The notes beneath the pieces were generated by a model. It saw only the letters and a program-made list of their open reading frames with translations. It was not told where the DNA came from and searched no databases. The translations under genes were made by a program, and so were the position numbers. 64,000 bases of DNA from Dipteris shenzhenensis (taxonomy: Eukaryota > Polypodiophyta > Polypodiopsida > Gleicheniales), in NCBI GenBank assembly GCA_047967505.1, contig CM106539.1, one strand, 5' to 3'. Shown here one piece after another: positions 1 to 11,853 of this stretch; position 1 is the stretch's first letter; each line of letters starts with the position of its first letter.

Positions 1-955
1 CACCTTTAGGACCTGGTTGGAGCCGAGGGAGCTTCTACAGAGATCACTGTCTTCGTATTTCGGAGGTGGGATTCATCACACCACCGGGGTACACTTAGCT
101 ACACATGCCTCACTCACTACGGATCTCCATCGGACAGTTTTGGATATCAACACACCGCCTCCGCATAGAGAGCGGCAGAGCAGAGGGGATCCCTAGGGAG
201 CATCGCATATGCACATTGTGCGACTGTCAGGAGGTTGAGTCAGAGGAGCATTTTATTTTTAGGTGCCCAGTGTACTACGAGATGGGAGGTCGCTACCACT
301 GTCTCTTGAGAGACGGCTTCGGTCTCCTTTCCAGATTCCTCGCCTACCCAGATCAGAGATGCCTTGCGGCCTTCATTCACGAGGGGGTTCGACACAGAGA
401 GTACTTATTCAAGCGACGGGGCTTGGCCACACCACAAGACACCTCTCAGAGCAGGATCACAGAGTTCTTCCCATCGAGTAATATTGATCGTCTAGTCTCT
501 GGCCGCAGACATGACAGAGACCCCAACATGACGTCTGCAGCACGACACACGAGGCGTCGAGGGGACACATATCACTCTGGGGGACCTCCCGTCATTGTTT
601 AGATCTGGGACATGTCCCACAGGAGTCACAGTGGCTCTAGTCGTGCGTCGAGCCTCCTCCAGGAGACCGAGACGCACGGCACCCCCTGACAGACGCCAGC
701 GTCCCATCATCGGCTACGCACTAGCCAGGGCGACATGACATACGGAGGATTCCGCTCCGCTCCAGTCTTTTTCCTTTTCATTGTCACACCCAGATGTATT
801 TGACTATGTATGATCAGACTTAGGACTCAGCACGGGTGATGATGCTCGTTTAGTAGCTCCACCCTTACTGTGGTTTGTATCAGGTTTTCTTTCAGTCTCA
901 TAGACCCATTGGTCTTCTGAAGACTCTAATAAAATTTCTTTCTTTCTCTTGGAGC
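1..955 (+). mobile_element. LINE family A, copy 1: 3' end of ORF2 and 3' UTR
   Basis: This is the 3' part of a non-LTR retrotransposon; it enters from the left edge of the window. The frame at 105-602 (165 residues) holds the C-terminal zinc-binding motif of LINE ORF2, seen as CTLC, then H, then FRC (CX2C...HX4C) near residues 36-54. The product of the intact family would be the reverse transcriptase/endonuclease that copies the element's RNA into DNA. The same protein region recurs at 5.68-6.52 kb (-) and 43.4-43.9 kb (+). The 3' UTR ends at about 893-950 in a tail shared with five other places in the window: a stretch reading CTCATAGACCCAT, a GTCTTC/GAAGAC hairpin, AATAAA and a TTTC-rich end. 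The upstream RT domain is outside the window, so completeness cannot be judged. Confidence 0.85.
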
Positions 956-1013
956 ATTGTCTATTTGCTGGCTTGCACATATGCATGTTGAGCACACACA
1001 AGTAAATGTTGAG

Positions 1014-1205
1014 CACACACAAGTAAATAAGTTTGGATTGTATAGTTAAACACTTAGGTGTGAGTTATGAGGCTATCTATCAGTCTTCTGCTGTGTGAAA
1101 CCCTCCGTTCACACACAAGTAAATAAGTTTGGATTGTATAGTTAGACACTTAGGTGTGAATTATGAGGCTATCTATCAGTCTTCTGCTGTGTGAAACCCT
1201 CCGTT
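1014..1205. repeat. 96-bp tandem duplication
   Basis: Two head-to-tail copies (1014-1109 and 1110-1205) start with CACACACAAGTAAATAAG and end with GTGTGAAACCCTCCGTT. They differ at only a few bases. A shorter partial duplication (GTTGAGCACACACAAGTAAAT) precedes them at about 986-1025. They lie just outside the end of the LINE and show no coding signal. Confidence 0.9.
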
Positions 1206-1369
1206 TGGTTCATTTCTAACAGTTTCTAGATGACATGGACCACACCATCAGAGAGAGGATGTTGCTGTTTGATCTATGGGTGTTTGGAAGAGGCATAGAC
1301 GAAGCCTTTTGATGTGTCTCAGCGCTCTTCCTAGGGAGCAGATGGAGTGGATACTTCGAGGGGTGGGCT

Positions 1370-4300
1370 ATGGCTCACTATGGCTCATTGAGAGGGGGTG
1401 TCACAATATTAGGGTCAAATCCCATTTGTAAGCTTGCACAAAGCTTGATTTTGGCAAAAGAAAAAGAGAGAGAAGATGATCAGCAGCCTCTTCCTGGTAT
1501 GGATAAAGAGCGGACATATTTCTTATTTGAGTTTCAAGATTGTTTTTCTGAGTTTTTACTAGGGGAACTTTCGTCCGAGAGGCCTGAGAACCATGCTATA
1601 GATATTATGCCAGCTAGTAGTCCTTCAAATATACCACCGTATAGGGTCAGCGCAGCCCCACGGGAAGAAATATTGAGCCAGGTGAATGAACTGCTGCAAA
1701 AAGGGCTGATTTGGTCAATTTTCCCCGTGCTGCTCTCCCGTCTTGTTGGTGCAGAAGAAGGATGTATCTTGGTGGATGTGCATCGACTTCTATCAAGCAC
1801 TTAACAAGATCACGGGTTTCCCATTTCTCAGATCGATGAAATTCTGGACACACTTGAGGGGTCTTCCATTTTCAGTCGCATTGATTTGAAGAGCGGATAT
1901 CATCAGATCCGCATCTGACCACAAGATGTGCAGAAAATGGCTTTTAGGACCACTTTTGAGCTTTATGAGTATCTTGTCATGCCATTCGGGTTAACTAATG
2001 TTCCCGCCACATTCAATCGAATGATGGACAAGATTTTTAGAGAACAGAGGTCTTTTGTGGGCACATTATTCGATGACATTATTGTTTTCTCCAAAAATGA
2101 GGAAGAGCGTCAAAAACAATTGGCGGTAGTGTTTGAAGAATTGAGAAAACATAAGCTGATTATTAATGCAAAGAAAAGTAAATTCTTCATGCCAAAAATT
2201 CACTTTCTTGGGCATATCATACCAAGGATGGAGTTCGGATGGATCCGGCGAAGGTTGAAGCGATCAAGAATTGGTCATCACTCAGGAACATCCACGAAGT
2301 ATGGAGCTTTCTTGGGTTGTGCTCATATTGCAAGAGGTTTATTCGTTACTTTGCTGAGATTGCTTCACCTCTGCATGCTTTGTAAAAGAAGGGAGTATCT
2401 TTTCGCTGGACTCCCCAAGAAATTGCAGCTTTTGAAGAGCTGAAAGAAAAGTTGTGCTCTAACCTCGTCGTAATCTTGCCAGATTTGAGAAAGCCGTTTG
2501 CTGTCCAGTGTGATGCATGTGGCAACATCATTGAAGGAGTTCTTATGGAGGATGGAAGGGTCGTTGCTTATGAGAGTAGGGTGTTGCAGCCCACCGAGAT
2601 GAATTTCCAGATTTATGATAGTAGATGCTTGCTGTACTCTCAAACAGTGGAAGCAATAATCGTTGGGTGCTGATTTTTATGTTTAGACGGATCATTCTTC
2701 TGTGATGTATTTTCTCACATAGAGGAAATTATCTAAGAAGCATATGTGCGGGGCCAACTTTATGTCTATGTTTCATTTTCGGATTGTGTATGTTCCTAGA
2801 AACAAGAATGTTGTTGCAGATGCACTTTATATGGATGCAATATCCAAGAAACCACAGGTTGTTGCTGTTTCTATTGCCTATCATGATGAATTGGATGCCA
2901 TGAAAGAGCAATATGCTTCAGATGATGACTTTGCACGGGTATATGATCAGTGGTCTGAGGAACAAAGGAATGATCATTATGTTCTTCGAGATGGTTTTCT
3001 GTTGATGCATGGCCGTTTGTGTGTCACAAAGCATCCGATTGCCAAGGTAATGGCTGAAAGTCATATTCCGCCTTATGCAGGACATAGAGGAATTGATGCA
3101 ACTGTGAAGGCTGTTGAGCACTTCTTTTACTGGCTAGCTTTGCGACGTGATGTTGAGGTGTATGTCAGGACATGCATCACCTGCGAGAAAGTGCAGTAGA
3201 CAGGTAGAAAACCCCTGGACTGTTACAACCACTCCCCATTCTGGATAGACCGTGGCAAAGCATTGCTATGGACTTCATCTTTGATCTTCCTCCTACACCA
3301 TCAAGTCATGATAATATCTGGACCATTATTTGTTGGTTTAGTAAACATGCTCATTTTATTCTGGTGAGGAAGAAAATTTCATTGGACCAGATGGCAAAGC
3401 TTGTCATGTCTCATGTCTTTAAATACCACGGAATGCCACAATCTATCATCAGTGACGGGGACCGGTGGATGACAAGCTTGTTTTGGAGAGGATTGTTTGA
3501 AAATATGCGTTACCGTGCTGAATTTCTCATCCTAATTTCATCCACAGTCTGATGGGCAATGTGAAGAGGCCAACGGCACCGCCCTTGATCTCTTGAAGTG
3601 CTATGTTTCGGAGGATAAGGCAAAATGGGAGCAGTACTTGCCACTCATTGAGTTTGCCTATAACAACGTGGCTCATACTTCTACAGGAAAGACTCCTTTC
3701 GAGATGTAGAAGGATACAGGAAAGTTCCGCCCCATTGTGCACACCAAAGATAAAATCTTTGAAGCTGATAGGTTTGTGGAAAACTTGGATGAGGATTACA
3801 CGAAAATCAAGATTGCTCTCCAGAGATCTCAGGATAAGCAAAAGAGAGCCGCTGACTGTTGTCATCGTGAGCTGCAATTCAAAGAAGACAATTGGGTTCT
3901 CTTACGCTTTCAGAAAGCTCGGCTGAAAAAGAAGAAGGGGAAGGACAGGCTGTATGTTAAGCTTGGTATGCGGTAGTATGGTCCCTTTCAGATTCTACAA
4001 AAGATCAATGACGTAGCTTACAGGCTGAAGCTACCGGATCATTGGAAGATTCACAATTTGTTCCATGTGAGTCTTTTGAAACCGTTTCAGGGAGATGTGC
4101 CAGAGGATATGCCTCTTGAAGATCAGTCTAAAGTTGAAGAATTGGATGAAATCTTGGTTCTGGGACAGATTCTGGCACATAGGGAACGCAAGGTAAAGGT
4201 AGAGTTATCTGCCGCTGTCTCATTAAGTTCAGAAACTATCCAGCTATCGATGCGAAGTGGATGGAGGAGGGAGAACTGGTAGATTCACCTCAGTTGTTGC

Positions 4301-4400
4301 AGTTCTACCTAGAGTCATTTGAGCTTGAGTCGACTTCGGTTGGGGTTCATTTAGGCTCATCGGAGCGTGTGTTTGGAGCATTGCTTGATTCTCAAGAGGG
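1370..4400 (+). mobile_element. Ty3/gypsy chromovirus pol, degenerate
   Basis: This is a decayed LTR-retrotransposon polyprotein, in order: protease-RT linker and RT N-terminus (about 1500-1890); RT core (1928-2240) with PFGLTN, the active-site motif FDDIIVFS and FLGHI; RNase H (2470-2670); the integrase HHCC finger (about 3050-3195, CITC near its end); integrase core (3268-3740) with Asp in MDFI and Asp in SDGD; and a C-terminal chromodomain-like stretch (about 4135-4320) ending [14 protein letters not shown]. An intact copy would reverse-transcribe and integrate the element. Here the frame is broken by stops at about 1917 (TGA), 3197 (TAG), 3706 (TAG) and 3974 (TAG), and by frameshifts near 1725, 2230, 3200, 3530 and 4200. 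No gag or 5' LTR is visible upstream, so the copy is also 5' truncated. Confidence 0.9.
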
Positions 4401-4754
4401 GGTAGCACCTCCACTCCCTTGGTTCAGACTACTCCGGATATCTAGAGGTTGCTTGGTGACACTATTGCCTGAGGTACCGCTTGCTGACGGTATATCTGCC
4501 GGGAGACTTCTGGATCAATGTACTAGTCAATGCCAGTTTCTGATTGTATATTTGGAATGACTGGTTATCTCGAGCTCTGCCGAGCCATTCCTTGTATATA
4601 TTTTCTGATTTTTCTATGCTGTTTATGCATTTCTGATGTTTTAAGCAAAAATCTGAGGAGCTACCCTGTAATATTGGCAACGTCTCTACCGCTCAGTATT
4701 TTCAGTTTTCTGATTTTTTGTGCTTGCTGTTTTGAACGAGCAAATGAGGACATT

Positions 4755-5405
4755 TGCTGTGTTTCAAGAGGGGGGTCGTGAATTTCTAATTTTTAGGAAT
4801 TTACAGTGACTGACCTGGCCTCAAATTGATTAAATCTGTGAAGGACACTTCAGTGCAATAAATTCCATGGGCCAAGGCAAAGGATCTAAGGGTTAGAGAG
4901 GGGTAAAGTCCTTGTGACTTGCAGGGCAAGCAAACGTAGCTATTTTTGGCTCAAGTGGATTGGGGGCTAAGTCAGGGCTGGTTCAGCTTTCTCTTAGATC
5001 AGAATCTTGTTTTTCTTGCTTCCCATCTATCCACACACCTTCCGGGAGCCAGTTTGTTAGATCTGCCATTACCCAGGAGCCTTGCTAGGCCCAGGATAGC
5101 AAAATCGCACTTCCCTGAGGCTGTGACAGGAAATCGCACTTCATCAGGATCTTCCCGGGAGCAGATTGGTGAAATCGCAATTTGTCCTGGAGCCTTCCAA
5201 GATAGGTAGTGGTGATTGCGCATTCTTTCCATTCGCTTCCAAACAGGGCATTTCATCGTTTGCGTGCTCCCAGAGGTGATCTAGGAAATTCACAAATTGC
5301 AAGAGCTGCTAGGGCTGTCCATGGATTGCACAATTTGCTAGAGAGACCCTCTAGTCCATTGTTTGACTCCGGACGAGTGCCACAGTAACCCCAGTCGGCC
5401 ATACG
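4755..5405 (+). mobile_element. Probable 3' LTR/UTR of the gypsy element
   Basis: Two polypurine tracts follow the chromodomain, CAAGAGGGGG at about 4393 and CAAGAGGGGGG at about 4765. Either could prime plus-strand synthesis. The DNA after the second has no coding signal and carries several short internal repeats of the type AAATCGCACTTC / AAATCGCAATTT (5100-5190). It ends where an inverted LINE begins. No second LTR is in the window for comparison, so the LTR borders are guesses. Confidence 0.45.
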
Positions 5406-5419
5406 CTAGGTCTGAAAAT

Positions 5420-5450
<31 letters not shown>

Positions 5451-5460
5451 AGAAAGAAAC
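5420..5460. repeat. GA microsatellite at LINE 3' end
   Basis: A pure (GA)n run sits directly at the 3' terminus of the inverted LINE copy. It probably grew from that element's TTTC/CT-rich tail. Confidence 0.9.
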
Positions 5461-7130
5461 TTTGTTAAAGTCTTCGGAAGATTGATGGGTCTATGAGATT
5501 GTGAAAATCCTGATACAACAAGCTGTGGTAGTGGAGCTACTAAACGAGCATCCATACCAATGCAAAATGCAAAAATGCAGAAGGGCAGTACTAAGTCCTC
5601 AGTACAACAGTCATGTCGATGGTCGACTATATATCAATCTCAGCATCAATATCATCATCATCCTTGGCAACAACAAGATATCAGGATGGATGAGGCAGTG
5701 GAGGCATAAAGTCGGCAATAGAGTGCTGTCGGCCACTCAGAGGTGCGGTCCTGGCACGTCTCCTGGTCATAGCTCTGCGTCTAACTAGGGCTACTGTGAC
5801 CCCTGTCGGTCGGCGGGCTCCGACTCTAAACAAGGAGGGGATGTCTCCAAGTGTGATCTGTGTGTCGACCCTCTGTCTGAGCTGTTGGGTCACGGGCTCC
5901 GGGTCACGGTCATGTCGAGGCCTCATCTCGTTGGGGTCAATGTGATCTAGCTGAAAGAACTCCGTGATAGAGCTCTGAGAGGGATCAACCGAGGAAGAAG
6001 TCTGCTCCTGTCTCCGTGCTCGGAGTGTCCTCTCGTGGTGTCTAAGTGCCTCATGAATGAAACCTGCCAAACACCGTTGGTCTGGGTAGGAGAGGAAACG
6101 GGCTAAAATCCCATAACTATCCCTGAAGAGGCAGTGGAAACGTCCTAGGATCTCATAGTACACAGGACACCTGAAGATGAAATGCTCCTCTGTCTCAACC
6201 TCTTGTATGTCACACAGTGTGCATATGCGCCGCTCCCTAGGTAGTCGCTCTGCTCTGCTGCTCTTGATGCGAAGTCTGTGTGAAGAGACCCGGAACTGCC
6301 CAAGAGAGATCCTTAGCGAGTGGGGTAGGTGAATCTGTGTGTATCCTAGTGGGTCAATGAAACCCTCTGCTGTGATATGTAAGAAGTGATCTCTGTAGAA
6401 GCTAAGCTTCGCTGGGAGTTCACTCGGTCCCAACCAGGTCCGAAAAGTGTGCAGCTGTAGTAGATCCTCACGGATAACCTGGTTGACCTTGTGTGATAAG
6501 AGGGGAGAAAACGGAGCATCCATGCTATACTGGAAGGGAGATCCATGTGGAGCCTTAGTCGCTCAAACCATCTCTCTGTATGTGCATACCTGCACCTCTG
6601 ATCTCCTCATGCTGCAAGTGCCATAGAAGAGGATAGAGCTACCCATGGTAGCTTGCTACGCCCCGAGGTATAATCCCCATATTCCCTAACTCGGTACAGA
6701 TATGTGATATGACCTGAAATGCAGCATCTAGCTGTAAAGGGGGTGACCCAAACTCAGCCTGAATGATCTGGTGAGGAACAGATGACTTACCACGAATCAT
6801 CCGTGATAACATGAGAACCTGTAGCCGCTCCACATGGGCCCACTCTGTATCTGACAAGTTTGGCCCCCAACAAGGGCTGCCGTACATCCCCGTTGGGCGA
6901 GCCAAGGAGTCAAAAAGCAACCCCTTGGTGCGTGGATCCTGAAAGTGCGAGCGGAAGCACTACCTCTCTAGTCTGGCCAATGAGGCATACCCTCTACTCA
7001 AGCGTGCTTGCATCGCGGGTCTCATAGTGAAGCTCGGTTTGGAGAAGATAACCCCAAGATAAGTGTATGATGAAACTATCTCAACAGATGACCCCGCAAA
7101 TGTGAACTGCTCCTGACGCATGATGGCTCG
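5425..7130 (-). mobile_element. LINE family A, copy 2: 3' part of ORF2
   Basis: This is a minus-strand, 5'-truncated LINE. The longest open frame is 6523 to 5681 (280 residues). It contains the CCHC zinc motif (CTLC, then H, then FRC near residues 116-134) and a long Arg-rich C-terminus ending SIADFMPPLPHPS. A second frame upstream (6920-6639) carries the RT-thumb/linker part (GPNLSDTEWAHVERLQ). The two blocks are separated by frameshifts, so the copy is dead, although the 280-residue block is the best-preserved version of this domain in the window. The 3' UTR carries the family tail, read on the minus strand at about 5500-5455. The 5' break is near 7130. Confidence 0.88.
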
Positions 7131-8035
7131 AGATGTTATTCCTGGTTTTTTGGCGGATTTTGTTTCTTGATTTGTTTGTTTATTTTTCTTAGGTACCTTC
7201 TTCCTTTCTTCTTTATTTATTGTTTCTTTCTCTTTTGTTTAATTGATGTATTTTGGTAAGCACTGGGTTTGACCACGAGACTTTGCGGGCCTTTAGAAAC
7301 CCAGTATAGCTGCTTATGCTTGGGCACTGATGACGTTATAAGTGTTGCTTTGCTTGCTAAATATGTCTACCTTTTGTTTTTAAAAATTTTTTTGTTACCT
7401 CATTTTTCTTCTCTTTTGTTTTCTCTTTTATTTTCTTTGTAGAATTTTGGTCTTTAGAACAACAAAATTCTGAACTTGTACGATTGGATATATTCTAGTC
7501 TTACCAAGGTATATTGTGCTTAGAAGTAGTTTTAAAGTCTTTGTGCCACTAAATCTCTGTAACTACTATAGCTTATTAAGTTACATGCTTGCATGCCTTT
7601 AGGCTCTTGAGATAGGTCAATTATCTTTGAACCATCAAGTAGATGATTGAGTGAGTAAATGATATTCTTCTGTTGTTAAATGTTCCTTTATTTTGTTCCT
7701 AATGTACTGCTTGTGTAAATTGTTGGCTGTGACTGGAATGTATTGCACGAGTATGGTTCAATTGTCCCTAATTATAACATTATTTGAGCTTCTAGAAGGC
7801 AGACATCTATGCCGAGGTTGAAGAATGAGCAGTTCTGACGCTTGCTTATCTTGTGTGTTGCTTCACAGCTGTATTCCCTTATACAATTTTACCTATGTAT
7901 ATGAATATGTTATGGCTTCACCGAGGAGCTTCATTGACAGGTATTTGTTGTCCACGGGATTCTTATAGTTTTGTGTATCCTTCCACTATGTGTCAAATAT
8001 TAATACCTCATCAGGGCATCTGTTTTTGGTAGCAG
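7131..8035. other. AT-rich DNA, no gene seen
   Basis: About 0.9 kb with many stops in all frames and poly-T/TTTTCTT runs. No exon, LTR or RNA gene could be recognised. It could be an upstream intron of the GT14 gene, but nothing in it proves that. Confidence 0.5.
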
Positions 8036-8049
8036 TATTTTTCTCCATT

Positions 8050-8393
8050 GCTAGTAAAAAAGAAGTCCTAGAAATATTTTCACATATGCACAATCCCTTT
8101 GTTTTTTCCATAAAGTTTTCATGCGCAGTTTGCAATGATGTAGCACGTAGGTATTTTTGCTTTTAATATGATTCCAAGGGGCATTGACTTGCTATCTCTT
8201 AAGTCTTCTTTTATTCTCTAGAAGCTTGTCTCTTTCCTCTAGTTAAAAAGAAGTCCTAAAATTGTTTTCACATATGGACATTGTGTTTGATTCTTCCATT
8301 AAGCTCTTATGCTCAACATGCAATGATGTAGCACGAAGATAATTTTACTTTTAATATAATTCCATCAAGCGCTGACATGTCATCTCATAATCT
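8050..8393. repeat. Direct duplication of about 155 bp (diverged)
   Basis: Copies at about 8050-8205 and 8238-8393 share TAAAAAAGAAGTCCTA, TTTTCACATATG, GCAATGATGTAGCACG and CTTTTAATAT in the same order. They differ at roughly a fifth of positions, so the duplication is old. It has no coding potential. Confidence 0.8.
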
Positions 8394-8699
8394 TTTCTCC
8401 CCCCCCCATGTCTGTGACATATTGATGTGGTCTTGGATTGTGCTTAGTTAAAGGTTATTGGGATTTGGGAATGTTTAATTGATTAGGATGCTATTTTGTC
8501 CATGGGCCAAAGAATTTATGAAGCACATTATTGTGCTTAAATTGCCAAAAACAAAGCATGGTAGTGCCCCTCATGTTGATGTGAATATGGAGTAGTTGCT
8601 ACATGATTATGCCGCCATTTTTGTTGATATGTCTTATGAGTTTTACCTTTAAGATGATGCACAATAAGATATTGCATGGAGAATGGCAGTAAACTGATC

Positions 8700-9480
8700 A
8701 AGGAGGGTTGGAACTTCTCTCTTGGTGTGGAGAGGAGGGGTTAGCTGTGAGAATTGAAGAATCAAGGCCTCATATGCGAGCCCCAAAATGGGGAGGACAA
8801 TTGGACTTGACACCGTAAAAGTTTAGGGTATGGGCTGCTATATAGTTGGTTCATCATTAAGCATGTGTGTGCTGCTACATTGGCAGCACTTGGGCCAGTC
8901 GTCGGATGAATGTAGGCAGCAACAAGGCTACCATGTGGGCAATACACTTGGCTTCCATGTGAGCAGAAGCACTTGACATGCTACGTAGGAAGCAAGATGG
9001 CCACATGGCCAGTAGATGTATGCAGCAGCATGGGTTGGGAGGCCCAGCAAAGGGGCAGAAATTAGGGCATTTTAGGGCACAAGGGCCCTTGGAACAGACC
9101 TGACTAGGGGATCCTCTAGTCAGCCAAGGTGTGGGTCATTTGGGGCCTAGGATAGGTTAGCCATCATGGGGTAAAGCCGGCTCTTCTATAGGGTCATGTC
9201 AGCGAGTTGAGCACACAAGATCCACACCTCAGAAGGCGGATCCCTTGAACCCTCTGCTCCTCACGTTGAAATGGACCTGCAGGTTGGGACTGCTGAATGA
9301 ATGTCTGCCCCACAATGAGGCCTTTCTATAGGGCTGGATAGCCCCATAAACTTGGCCGACCAATCAACAGACTGGCCAACCTAGACAGGTCTGCCAATGC
9401 GCTATTGCCTCCTGCTGCCTATATAAGGAAGCACCTGGCCTCTGGTCTTTGCTCCAAATCGGCTACGTTCTGTTAGCCTT
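8700..9480 (+). promoter_or_regulatory. Possible LTR/promoter block with TATA box
   Basis: This is non-coding sequence richer in GC than its left neighbour, ending in CCTATATAAGGAAGC at about 9418-9432, a good plant TATA element. GC-rich transcribed-looking sequence follows. No matching second copy is in the window, so whether it is an LTR U3/R or a host promoter is open. Confidence 0.35.
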
Positions 9481-9719
9481 GCACCAGACTTATCCTGCCT
9501 GTGCCGGCCTGCTGCAGGCCTTTCGTACTGCCATGTCCATGGTGTACCTGCTGCTGCTGCTACGGCACGACCTGCAGTACCATGTGTTCCTGCTGTACCA
9601 GCCTAGGTACCTCCACAACCTTGACCTAACAACAGATCTATGTGCTGTCCATTTGGCAGCCAGTCTACTGCTCACATGGCTGCCCTGAACATTCACATGG
9701 CCCGCTGCTGCTGCTGCAC

Positions 9720-10190
9720 CTCCCACTGCTGCTGCCGCTGCTCCGCCCACTGCCTCCTTACTCCGCCCCTCTGAGGCTCTCCGCCTCCGCCTAGGCTCTC
9801 CACCCCTGCCTAGGCCTCTCCGCCTCAGCCTCCCGCCTCCTTGCTCTGCCTCGGCTCCTTACTCCGCCTCTCCTACCTAGGCCTCTCCGCCCCCACTTGA
9901 CCCTCCCGCCTCCTTGCTTCACCCCTGCGCCTAGGCCTCCCGCCTCCCTCCTTCGCCCCTCTGCCTCCGCCTAGGCCTCTCTGCCTCCTTCTGCCTCTCG
10001 TGCTCGCCACACCGCTCCACCCTCCCGTCTCCTCGCTTTGTCCTTCTGCCTCCTTTCTCTGTCCTCCCGTTGCAGCTCCGCTCGCTTCGACTGCAGCTCC
10101 GCCTTGCAGCCCTTCCCCTCCGCCTGGCTGCCCGCTCCCCCTCCCTCAGCCCCTCCCCCTCTTGTAGCACCACCCTTCCCCTATAATGTG
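9720..10190. repeat. GC-rich CTCCGCCT low-complexity tract
   Basis: Irregular repeats of CTCCGCCT, CCTAGGCCTC and CTGCCTC. Open frames across it are compositional artefacts. A matching tract, in inverted orientation, is at about 20430-20860 in the second LTR element copy. Confidence 0.85.
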
Positions 10191-10205
10191 GGCGCCTCCC
10201 ACCAT

Positions 10206-10220
10206 GGGGGGGGGGGGGGG
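10206..10220. repeat. Homopolymer of 15 G
   Basis: An ACCATG is followed by an uninterrupted G run just upstream of the antisense ORF. The exact length is prone to sequencing error. Confidence 0.85.
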
Positions 10221-10294
10221 ACCTCATACTCTGGCTTCCACTCCATCTCCCGCACCAGGACTTGTGCACAAGAAATCGAAGTCAGTCCAAGAAA

Positions 10295-10506
10295 ATGGGC
10301 AAAAGCGATAAAGAGACGGACAAATCCAAGAAAGACGACCAAAAAAAAAAAAACAGCAAACACAACTAAAACTCGAGGATGTGAACACACGCTACAACCG
10401 AAGTGGACTTGGGGTTGGCGGCAAGGCAAAGGCAGGACCCAGCTTAGCTTCAGCTCCAACCTCACTCCCTGATTCTACTAGAGATCAAGAAGCTGCTCGT
10501 AGATGA
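10295..10506 (+). pseudogene. Antisense ORF inside LTR element copy 1 (frameshifted)
   Basis: ATG at 10295 opens a Lys-rich N-terminus (MGKSDKETDKSKKDD). A run of 13 A residues at 10341-10353 breaks the frame. After it, the frame reads QTQLKLEDVNTRYNRSGLG, VGGKAKAGPSLASAPTSLP and DSTRDQEAARR, then TGA at 10504. The protein aligns well with the minus-strand ORF at 20400-20188 in the other copy, which reads through the same position without a frameshift. I do not recognise the family. The reading direction is opposite to the LTR. It could be the first exon of a captured host gene, with the GC-rich tract to its left as its 5' UTR, or an element-specific antisense ORF. Confidence 0.6.
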
Positions 10507-11853
10507 CTTTGGTGGAGGTGGTTGTGCAGTAGTAGCACCAAAACAGCTCAGAGATGCAAACAACAGCCTCAAGTAGGTCGGAAAAGCCTCCAAAAAAGCC
10601 TCGAAATTCTGAACCAATGTGCACAGGTGGTCAGTTTCTGCTGTAGCGTAGTGCAAACCCTAAAATTGGTGATGAAAAAGCTTCAAAACGTCTTCAAAGG
10701 GCCACACGTGCAGCGTGCCTTGAACAGTGTGCCGACCAGCAAGCTAGGAGGCCGCCAAGGGAGGTAGAGCACTCAAGGACAGCTCCAAAAGATCCTAATG
10801 GTGGCGGCAGAAACAAAAGGAAGTGAAGTGGCTATGGAGGAGGAGAAAACAGTAGCTAATGGCTGCAAGAGGAGGCAGAATAGAGGCAGAAATGAGGCGG
10901 CTGCAAGGAGGAGGAAGCTGAGCAGAGTTAGGGTTTAGGGTTTGTTGGAGAAGATGATGACGTGGCAGGACAGGTTAGGGCAGGATTGACCAGCTCTGAT
11001 ACCATGCTAGGAACATGGTGAAGACAGAGAGAGAGAAGGTTAGGGTGTGAGGAAATGATGCTCAAATGAAGACATGAAGATGGCTTTCATTCATTCATCA
11101 AGTATGACAAGATAAGTGAAGTACAAGCTTTATATAGGCTACTCACTCACACACTAGCACCTAGTGCATATGGGATAAGTCCCATGATGACACATGGCAC
11201 TCACACATGACTCGCACACATAGACTAGTACTAGATCACCTAGTACTATACACCAACACTTCACATTAACACACTCTTTGACTATGATATCTCCAATAGA
11301 ACAGTCCGCAGCTTCCTTGATGTTTTGAGTACTACTCTTTCTTTGTTTATCTCACTCGAGCCTCTTGCATCGGGACTGGCGAGAAGTGACCAGCCATCCA
11401 AATGCCTTTGAAATCACTGCAAGTGGCATCAAGCTTAGTTGTTGAAGGCATAGCCCAAGTGGATCAGAAGCTCCTCTGTAGACTCCATTCTCATCCTTGA
11501 TTGTGAGCTTGAGCACAAGCACCTTGGTTGGGCTCCCCTTCAACCTTCCTCTACTGAATCATCTCCGAGATTCTCCTATTCAAAGGGTCAGCTAGAGGCC
11601 CTTTCTTGGCGGTGGCATGATTGTGGCGGGCTTTTCCTCATGGGCACTTTCTCTCCTTCTCCCTTTCCTCACGGGCGCTTCCTTCCCCTCTCTTCACCCT
11701 CTTCTTCCTAGTTCCCGCATGTCAGGGAGAGGTGTAGCGAGTCTTTGGTGGCGACCTTTGGTCTGGCTAGAGGGGCTCTATGGCAGCACCCTCGATCCCA
11801 CAGCTGTCAAAGTGCTGCTTTCACCATCGGATAAGCAATAGGTACAATATGTA

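Larger units (their letters stand above)
9690..11298 (-). mobile_element. LTR retroelement copy 1 with antisense ORF (inverted copy)
   Basis: On the minus strand the LTR runs from about 11298 to 11005 and contains TATATAAAGC. It ends in ..GCA and is followed at once by TGGTATCAGAGC, the classical Ty1/copia-type primer-binding site complementary to initiator tRNA-Met. Internal sequence continues leftwards through about 500 bp of Gln/Ala-codon-rich repeats, then an ORF on the opposite strand (10295-10506), then a strongly GC-rich CTCCGCCTAGG-like tract (9720-10190). No gag or pol is found. A second copy with the same order of parts is at 19454-20860 on the + strand, which defines the unit. It looks like a non-autonomous copia-related element. 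Confidence 0.75.

Noticed and set aside
1380-1415. LTR start (GAGAGGGGGTGTCACAATATTAGG) fused to gypsy pol
   Set aside because: It looks like a polypurine tract plus an LTR start, but only about 30 bp can be matched by eye and no partner was found; too weak to call.
9490-10269. Several open frames of 80-145 residues on both strands
   Set aside because: They lie over the CTCCGCCT tract and are Pro/Ser/Arg-rich compositional frames with no motif; only 10295-10506 is supported by a second copy.
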